Of a stretch of 64,000 nt of DNA, positions 58,990 to 64,000 are shown piece by piece. The position numbers and the translations under genes are program-made. The notes below the pieces were generated by a model. The model was not told the DNA's origin, ran no database searches, and saw only the letters and a program-made list of their open reading frames with translations. Numbering within the stretch: position 1 is the stretch's first letter; each line of letters starts with the position of its first letter. This stretch comes from an uncultured Lachnospiraceae bacterium (GTDB taxonomy: Bacteria; Bacillota; Clostridia; Lachnospirales; Lachnospiraceae), in contig CAJTTZ010000002.1 of assembly GCA_910579505.1 (NCBI GenBank), forward strand, positions 410,186 to 474,185. Direction: 5' to 3'.

Positions 58990-61566
58990 TTACTCCCCTT
59001 TTGTATACTTTCTGATTACCTGCTTCAGAAGATCTATATCAATCGGCTTGGCAAGATGGACGTCCATTCCCGCATTCAACGCTTCCTTTTCATCCTCCGC
59101 GAATGCGTTCGCCGTCATGGCAATGATTGGAATGGTACGGGCGTCCTCTCGCTCCAGAGCCCTGATCGCCCTTGTGGCGTCATATCCGTTCATAACCGGC
59201 ATCTGCACATCCATCAGGATAGCGTCAAATTCACCCTCCTGAGAATCCTTAAACCGTTCTACTGCCATCTGCCCGTTTTCGACAATTTCACAGCCGGCTT
59301 TTTCCATGGTCAGAATTTCCCTTAAAATTTCCGCATTGATCTCATTATCTTCCGCCGCAAGAAAATACAGTCCATCAAGACTATCCTTCCTATCCGTTCC
59401 CGTCTGCTCTGATGGCATCAGTTCCGCCTGCATTTCCGTTATCTTTTCTTTGAAAGCCGAGACAAAGAACGGTTTCATAAGAACCCCTGTATTCTTTATC
59501 CGCAGGACATCCTCCACGCCGCCTTCGTCATGCTCCGCCAAAACCAGAATGGGCAGTGCATCCCCCACTTCTTCCCTGATTCCTTTTACCGCCTGTAAAA
59601 CGCCTGTATCCGATATATTTCCTCCCAGCACAGCCGCATGGTATTCGTTTTGCACATGACCGTGCCCCTGCAGCAAAGACAGCGCCTCTTCCAGGCTATG
59701 CACCACATCCGCCTGAACATCCACATCCCCCATGAGCATTTGGATATTCTCACACTCTTCCGTGTCTGCATCCGCCACCAGAATACGGGAAATACCCTTT
59801 TCCTCCCAGAACCGCTTATGTGCCTGCCCTTCCGGTATACGGAACTCCAGATCAACCCGGAAAAGGCTGCCCTTGTTCACTTCGCTGGTTACTTCAATCG
59901 TACCTCCCATAAGCTCTATGATATTCTTGGTGATCGCCATGCCAAGCCCTGTGCCCTGCACCTTATTGGTAGTGCTGTTTTCTGCTCTCGTAAACGCATC
60001 AAAAATAGTTTCCAGATATTCCGGCGTCATTCCGTATCCGTTGTCTTCTACCTCGATTCGAATATGCTCGTATTGGCCGGACCGCTGCTTAAGCCCAATG
60101 ATCCGCAGCCATATACTTCCCCCTGTCTGTGTATACTTCACAGAATTGGACAGAAGGTTTATAAGAATCTGATTAATGCGCGTTTCATCGCCCATCAGAC
60201 ATTCATGTTTGACTCCTGTCACTTCAAGGAAAAATTTCTGCTCCCTCGCCGCCGCCATAGGGCGGATAATTGCATCCACGGAAGACACCAGATCATTTAA
60301 AGTAAACTCTTCCACATTCAAGACCACTTTGCCGCTCTCAATCTTTGACACGTCCAGGATGTCATTGATCAGGCTGAGCAGATGCTGCCCCGACGCCATG
60401 ATTTTCTTCGTGTATTCCCGCACCTTCTCCGGGTTTTCCGCATCTCTGGCAAGCAGCGTGGTAAATCCAAGGACCGCATTCATCGGCGTACGGATATCAT
60501 GGGACATATTGGAAAGAAACATTGTCTTGGAATTGCTTGCAATCTGTGCCGCCTGCAGCGCTTCCGCCAGCCTTCGGTTGCTGATCTCCCTCTCCGCCTC
60601 CCGCTCCTTCCTTATTTTGATCTGCTGCCTCTGGTTTAAATAATATAACAGACAGCATAAGAAAAATGCGATAAGCATGACTACTACGACAATAAGGATG
60701 TTTTGGTTGACAGAACGGCCCTCCTGCTGTATCGCCTCGATTGGCACATAGCCGATCAGGTAGAGCGTTCCCCCATTTACCGACCACATATAGCTTAGGG
60801 AGTCCTTATTTCTAATATCATGGTAAAACATGATGTTCTTATTTTCTTTCAGACAAGCTTCCACTTCCTCGCGCAAACCGTCTTCCTGAATATCGTTCGC
60901 ACGATAAAAATCAGTCAGATTCAAATGTCCTGCGCTCCGCTCGCCCATTCCTTTTGGCTTCAAAACAAACCGTTCCGTCTCCGCATCCATAATGTAGAGC
61001 ATCGCTTTCTTGTTATAAAATCCTTCTGGAAGCGACTTGTCAAAGGAGTCATAAACATACTCTACATAAAGCGACGCGATCTCCCGCCCCTCGTCCACCA
61101 CGGGACATTTGATGCAGTAGGCCCATGTCCCCATATAGTTCAGGTACGACTGGGATACCGGCAGTCCGTCAATTGTACCTCCCGCGGAAAAATCCAGCTC
61201 CTCCTCCGTAAACACTTCCCCCGTACTTGATACTCCCTCCGTTTCTCCCGAACGTATCAGGGCGATCTTCATCATCGTATCACTTCTCGTATACTTGCGG
61301 ATATATTCCTCCGGCTCCTCCATTTTGGCAATCCCCTGCGCCATGAGCCTCTGATATTCCGCTTCCTTGTTCAGGATGGCCTCAATCGTACATTTAATCA
61401 GATCAAGACTTTCATTCAAGTTCTGGGTGGCTGACGCCGCCATCTCCCTGGATATCTTATGCGATACAGAAAAAACGATTATGCCTAAAAACAGAAAGAC
61501 CAAAATGATAGAAACAAGCAATGAAATTCCTCTGTCCATCTTACTTTCATTGTGCTTCTTTCCCAT
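58990..61566 (-). CDS. hybrid sensor histidine kinase with two receiver domains
   Basis: A protein of about 858 residues. Membrane helix (about 14-36), an extracytoplasmic Cache-like sensor to about residue 290, second helix (291-310), then HisKA with the phosphorylated His357 in SNMSHDIRTPMNA, and HATPase with INLLSNSVKYTQTGG and GTGLGMAITKNIIELMGG. The first receiver is degenerate: it starts ILVADADTEECENIQ, and the phospho-acceptor position reads AAVLGGNI with no Asp. The second is intact, with EDNEINAE, ILMDVQMPVMNG and LAKPID. The ATG with GGAGATC seven bases upstream is used; a GTG 78 bases earlier lacks a site. It heads the sensory operon. Confidence 0.92.
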   Translation of the reverse strand: MGKKHNESKMDRGISLLVSIILVFLFLGIIVFSVSHKISREMAASATQNLNESLDLIKCTIEAILNKEAEYQRLMAQGIAKMEEPEEYIRKYTRSDTMMKIALIRSGETEGVSSTGEVFTEEELDFSAGGTIDGLPVSQSYLNYMGTWAYCIKCPVVDEGREIASLYVEYVYDSFDKSLPEGFYNKKAMLYIMDAETERFVLKPKGMGERSAGHLNLTDFYRANDIQEDGLREEVEACLKENKNIMFYHDIRNKDSLSYMWSVNGGTLYLIGYVPIEAIQQEGRSVNQNILIVVVVMLIAFFLCCLLYYLNQRQQIKIRKEREAEREISNRRLAEALQAAQIASNSKTMFLSNMSHDIRTPMNAVLGFTTLLARDAENPEKVREYTKKIMASGQHLLSLINDILDVSKIESGKVVLNVEEFTLNDLVSSVDAIIRPMAAAREQKFFLEVTGVKHECLMGDETRINQILINLLSNSVKYTQTGGSIWLRIIGLKQRSGQYEHIRIEVEDNGYGMTPEYLETIFDAFTRAENSTTNKVQGTGLGMAITKNIIELMGGTIEVTSEVNKGSLFRVDLEFRIPEGQAHKRFWEEKGISRILVADADTEECENIQMLMGDVDVQADVVHSLEEALSLLQGHGHVQNEYHAAVLGGNISDTGVLQAVKGIREEVGDALPILVLAEHDEGGVEDVLRIKNTGVLMKPFFVSAFKEKITEMQAELMPSEQTGTDRKDSLDGLYFLAAEDNEINAEILREILTMEKAGCEIVENGQMAVERFKDSQEGEFDAILMDVQMPVMNGYDATRAIRALEREDARTIPIIAMTANAFAEDEKEALNAGMDVHLAKPIDIDLLKQVIRKYTKGE

Positions 61567-61657
61567 TTTGATCTCCGTTCCGCCCTGATACCCTACTGCG
61601 CTGATACTCTGTTCACCTTTGTATCTAATCAGCTTCTTGCTCACTATTCTTACTCTT

Positions 61658-61686
61658 ATTATATTCCCGCTTTTTCATAAAGTCAG
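61658..61686 (-). promoter_or_regulatory. promoter of the sensory operon
   Basis: On the minus strand CTGACT and TATAAT are separated by 17 bases, about 90 bases before the hybrid kinase start. The leader between them shows no riboswitch-like structure that I can support. Confidence 0.7.
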
Positions 61687-61704
61687 TACATAAGATACTT
61701 TTGT

Positions 61705-62850
61705 CTACCCAAATAATGCCTCGGTTTTTTTCATCCGCTCCGCGATCTTCACGCCGAAGGGACAGCGGTTTTCACAACTTCTGCAGCCGATGCATTCATC
61801 CGCCGCATGTTCCAGCGCCAGATAATGCTCCCTCACAGTGGCGGGAACCTCCTCCTGCATGACCGCAAGATCATAGTATTTGTTTACCATCGCAATATCT
61901 ATTTCTTTCGGACAAGGCTTGCAGTGTCCGCAGTATGTACATTCGCCCTTGCCGAACGTGTTACGCGGCGCCTTTGCCAGAACCGCGGCGTAATTCTTTT
62001 CCGCCTCAGCAGCAGTCTCATATGCCACCGCCTGCTCCACATGCTCCGGCGTGTCGTACCCTGCCAGAACAGCTGCTACCGCCGGGCGTGTCAGACAATA
62101 ATGAATACACTGTACAGGTGTCAGCGCGACGCCGAAAGGAGAACGCGCCGCGTCAAACAGCCGGCCTCCCGCATAAGGCTTCATAACTGTAATGCCCACA
62201 TCGTTCTGCTCACACAGCTTATAAACCTCCGCCCTTGCCGGATCAATGCCGCCAAACCCGTCCTTAAATTCTTCGACAAAATAATCATCAATATTGTCCG
62301 TAGGCGGCAGAAGATCAAACGCCGGATTAATGCTGAACAGGATCATCTCAATCAGACCGCTCTGCGCCGCTTTCTTCGCCATGAGGGGATTATGCGTGCT
62401 CATGCCGATATGACGGATTTTCCCGCACTCCTTCAGCTCCTTTACATACTCGATAAACGGTCCGTTCATGGCCGTTTCCCAATCTTCTTCCTGATCGACA
62501 AAATGTATCATACCAAGATCAATGTAGTCTGTCTGCAGACGCGTCAGCAGATCCTCAAAAGCCTCCCTGCATTTTTCCACGTCACGGGTTCTCGTATACT
62601 GCCCATTCTGCCACGTAGAGCCAATGTGACCTTGAATAAACCAACGCTCCCGCCTTCCATTAAGCGCATTTCCAATTTTCGTGCGGACATTCGGCTCGGA
62701 CATCCAACAGTCCAGAATGTTGATCCCCAGCTCGTCCGCACGGTCGATCATGGCCTTACACTCCTCATAGTTGTGCCGCTCCAGCCACTCCCCTCCAAAG
62801 CCGACCTCACTGACCATCAATCCTGTTTTTCCAAGCCTGCGATACTGCAT
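61705..62850 (-). CDS. aldo/keto reductase with C-terminal [4Fe-4S] ferredoxin domain
   Basis: A cytoplasmic oxidoreductase of 381 residues. The (beta/alpha)8 aldo/keto reductase part begins MQYRRLGKTGLMVSEVGFGG and includes DYIDLGMIHFVD, IRHIGMSTHNPLMA and TVMKPYAGG. The C-terminal domain has two cysteine clusters of the 4Fe-4S kind: CTYCGHCKPCP and CIGCRSCENRCPFG. The ATG with AAAGGAGGAA upstream was chosen; the long upstream extension is non-coding and contains the promoter. The family is common in Clostridia; substrates are largely unknown. The promoter overlaps a palindrome like that of the ATPase gene at 2.8 kb. Confidence 0.92.
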   Translation of the reverse strand: MQYRRLGKTGLMVSEVGFGGEWLERHNYEECKAMIDRADELGINILDCWMSEPNVRTKIGNALNGRRERWFIQGHIGSTWQNGQYTRTRDVEKCREAFEDLLTRLQTDYIDLGMIHFVDQEEDWETAMNGPFIEYVKELKECGKIRHIGMSTHNPLMAKKAAQSGLIEMILFSINPAFDLLPPTDNIDDYFVEEFKDGFGGIDPARAEVYKLCEQNDVGITVMKPYAGGRLFDAARSPFGVALTPVQCIHYCLTRPAVAAVLAGYDTPEHVEQAVAYETAAEAEKNYAAVLAKAPRNTFGKGECTYCGHCKPCPKEIDIAMVNKYYDLAVMQEEVPATVREHYLALEHAADECIGCRSCENRCPFGVKIAERMKKTEALFG

Positions 62851-62901
62851 AAGTTTCCTCCTTTGGTTTTTTGAATCTCCGCACATACCTTTTATGAAAA
62901 C

Positions 62902-62947
62902 AGTATAAAGCATCCAAAAAGGCTTGTAAACAATAATGTTTACAAAC
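62902..62947 (-). promoter_or_regulatory. promoter of the aldo/keto reductase gene with a GTTTACAA palindrome over -35
   Basis: On the minus strand TTTACA (62925-62930) and TATACT (62902-62907) are 17 bases apart. The inverted pair TTGTAAAC (62924-62931) and GTTTACAA (62938-62945) covers the -35 box. Half-sites match the tandem palindromes in front of the ATPase gene at 2.8 kb. Confidence 0.75.
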
Positions 62948-62950
62948 CTT

Positions 62951-63217
62951 GTCTCCCCGGGCGTTGTCCCATGGAGCGTTTTGTTAAGTACTTTTTGAGT
63001 TATTGATGCAAGCCCTATTGCGTAACATTCCATTCTGTTCCTTGAGAGAGGTCGGGGCGCGGGGGCTGAGCCACCGCAAAACCTACCGACAGTCTGGATA
63101 GTCGGAACGGACATAGAACGGGGATTGCTTTCAGCGTGGAGATGTGCTATTCTTTGGTTGACAATTAGGTCGGCAAGCTAACCGAATAATCTTTGTTTTG
63201 TTTAAGGAGAATATCAC
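62951..63217. other. non-coding stretch before the small acidic protein gene
   Basis: About 270 bases without a supported gene. I see a G+C-rich patch (around 63045-63075) and an inverted pair CCGAC...GTCGG (around 63087-63106) that could form a hairpin. A TTGACA box is at 63158, but no -10 box stands at a normal distance. Given the relaxase remnant nearby, the stretch could be the end of a mobile element; there is no direct proof. Confidence 0.4.
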
Positions 63218-63577
63218 GTGAAACAAAATGTCAGATGTACGATTGAAGATGTCATTAACTTATTAAAGGAAAAATATTTGAAGGAGGGCGAGCAAGCCCT
63301 CTGCAACGACTATGATTGGCAGATGTATGTAGCAGATGATGAATGGTTTTTAACAACTGCTTGCTGCATTACCGCTCCGCCTGAATTTGACGAAGAAACC
63401 GATGAAGAAATCATTCCAGATTTTGCGGTTGAAAATGGAATGGACGGTTCTGTGTTACCGGAAATTCTTCAAGATGTGATTATCAATGCACTTGAGCAGA
63501 AAAAAGACGCAACAAATGATGAACTGTTAAAGGCACTGAACTTTTATATGGACAGAGATACATTTATGTCATTTTGA
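63218..63577 (+). CDS. small acidic protein of unknown function
   Basis: I do not recognise this protein. It has 119 residues and starts with GTG, supported by AAGGAGAA eight bases upstream. It is acidic in the middle (FDEETDEEIIPDF) and has predicted helices at VRCTIEDVINLLKEKYL and LPEILQDVIINALEQ. A paired cysteine occurs in TTACCITAPP. There is no signal peptide or membrane segment. It stands alone between the aldo/keto reductase promoter and a decayed relaxase gene on the other strand, so it may be mobile-element cargo. Confidence 0.65.
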   Translation: MKQNVRCTIEDVINLLKEKYLKEGEQALCNDYDWQMYVADDEWFLTTACCITAPPEFDEETDEEIIPDFAVENGMDGSVLPEILQDVIINALEQKKDATNDELLKALNFYMDRDTFMSF

Positions 63578-63674
63578 TTGAATGGCTATTTCAAATCCAT
63601 TCCATATTCCGTCTGATGAAAAGCTGAAACAGGGCGCTGGTGATAGCCGTTGACTATCCCCGCCGCCCTGTCCG

Positions 63675-64000
63675 TTATCTCCCCATATCCTGCGCCCTGC
63701 GGGGTTGCTGTTCCCACTGTTCCTGCCGCAAGATACTGTAAACACTCTTTCTGATTTTCTCCGCTTCTTTTACTTCCTCTTTCAATGCAAGATACCGCTG
63801 ATTGAGCGTTTTCCTCTCGGCGGTCAGCTTGGTGTATTCTTCTCTCCATGTCTTTGTCGGGATTGTGGTCTTGCCGTTCATCACGCCTTTGAGATAATCT
63901 TTAGCCGTTGTGAATAGGATTTGCATTTGTACTGCCGCTTTTTCAGGTCATAGATTTTATTCCCGTCCCTGTCAAGAATGTACTCCTTTTTCTGCTTCGC
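63675..64000 (-). pseudogene. decayed C-terminal part of a MobA/MobL-type relaxase gene, cut by the window edge
   Basis: Two stretches of relaxase-like protein can be read in different frames. From the window edge one frame gives KQKKEYILDRDGNKIYDLKK and then RQYKCKS; it runs into a stop soon after. The other frame then gives TTAKDYLKGVMNGKTTIPTK, TWREEYTKLTAERK and EVKEAEKIRKSVYSILRQEQ to a stop near 63675. In intact relaxases of clostridial conjugative elements, as I recall them, these segments are in one frame with more protein between them. The junction near 63925 therefore looks like an internal deletion with frame change. No start codon is visible. The identification rests on recognised segments, not a search. 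Confidence 0.65.

Noticed and set aside
61567..61657. Leader of the hybrid kinase considered as a riboswitch
   Set aside because: About 90 bases without a convincing conserved core or terminator/antiterminator pair.
63586..63849. An 87-codon open frame on the minus strand
   Set aside because: It overlaps the relaxase remnant in another frame and has no ribosome binding site or recognisable motif.

Overview
The window looks like a chromosomal segment of an anaerobic Firmicute of the class Clostridia, most likely Lachnospiraceae. The reasons are a Spo0A-type DNA-binding domain, a DUF3048 (YerB-like) lipoprotein, YesM/YesN signalling beside MalFG-type sugar transport, strong AGGAGG ribosome binding sites, a ferredoxin-tailed aldo/keto reductase, and a relaxase remnant of the kind seen in clostridial conjugative elements. 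The family assignment is inference; there is no rRNA or marker gene to settle it.

Region 1 (about 1-42 kb, almost all on the minus strand) is a surface-glycan locus. Read in the direction of transcription, it starts at 42 kb with a TetR/MFS pair, then rfbD, gmd, a GT-C-like membrane protein and fcl (dTDP-rhamnose and GDP-fucose supply). Next comes a stand-alone Spo0A C-terminal-domain regulator with its own terminator. A run of about 25 genes follows, spanning 34.6 kb to 2.9 kb: GtrB, GT2 enzymes, the undecaprenyl-phosphate sugar-1-phosphate transferase, a Wzz-like protein, an EpsG polymerase, further GT2/GT4 enzymes and GT-C-like membrane proteins. Embedded in it is a pseudaminic-acid pathway (pseB, pseC, a PLP domain fused to PseG, pseI, pseF), with an MtnA homologue, an ATP-grasp ligase and a GT52-like glycosyltransferase. 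The run ends with a PglK-like ABC flippase, GtrA, an acyltransferase and one more GT-C-like protein. A DUF234-type ATPase and an RffA-like aminotransferase close the window's left edge. No PseH N-acetyltransferase is visible.

Region 2 (42.5-47.1 kb, plus strand except the tRNAs) is accessory and more A+T rich: a DUF3048 lipoprotein, an ankyrin protein, a DUF5131 protein, two small proteins and a tRNA-Glu/tRNA-Cys operon on the minus strand.

Region 3 (47.1-61.7 kb, minus strand) is an oligosaccharide-use locus. One transcription unit holds a solute-binding lipoprotein, two MalFG-type permeases and a GH36 alpha-galactosidase. Upstream of it a five-gene regulatory unit encodes a hybrid histidine kinase, a second solute-binding lipoprotein, a YesM-type kinase, a YesN-type response regulator and a third solute-binding lipoprotein that is a paralogue of the transporter's own.

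Region 4 (61.7-64 kb) has a [4Fe-4S] aldo/keto reductase, a small acidic protein of unknown role, and the decayed end of a MobA/MobL-type relaxase gene cut by the window edge.

The most unusual features are the Spo0A effector domain without a receiver, carrying a 0A-box in its own leader; the PLP-PseG fusion and the unexplained MtnA and ATP-grasp genes in the pseudaminic-acid pathway; a family of modular palindromic elements placed between genes of the same operon; tandem 14-bp palindromes over the -35 box of the ATPase gene, echoed at the aldo/keto reductase promoter; and binding proteins interleaved with kinases.
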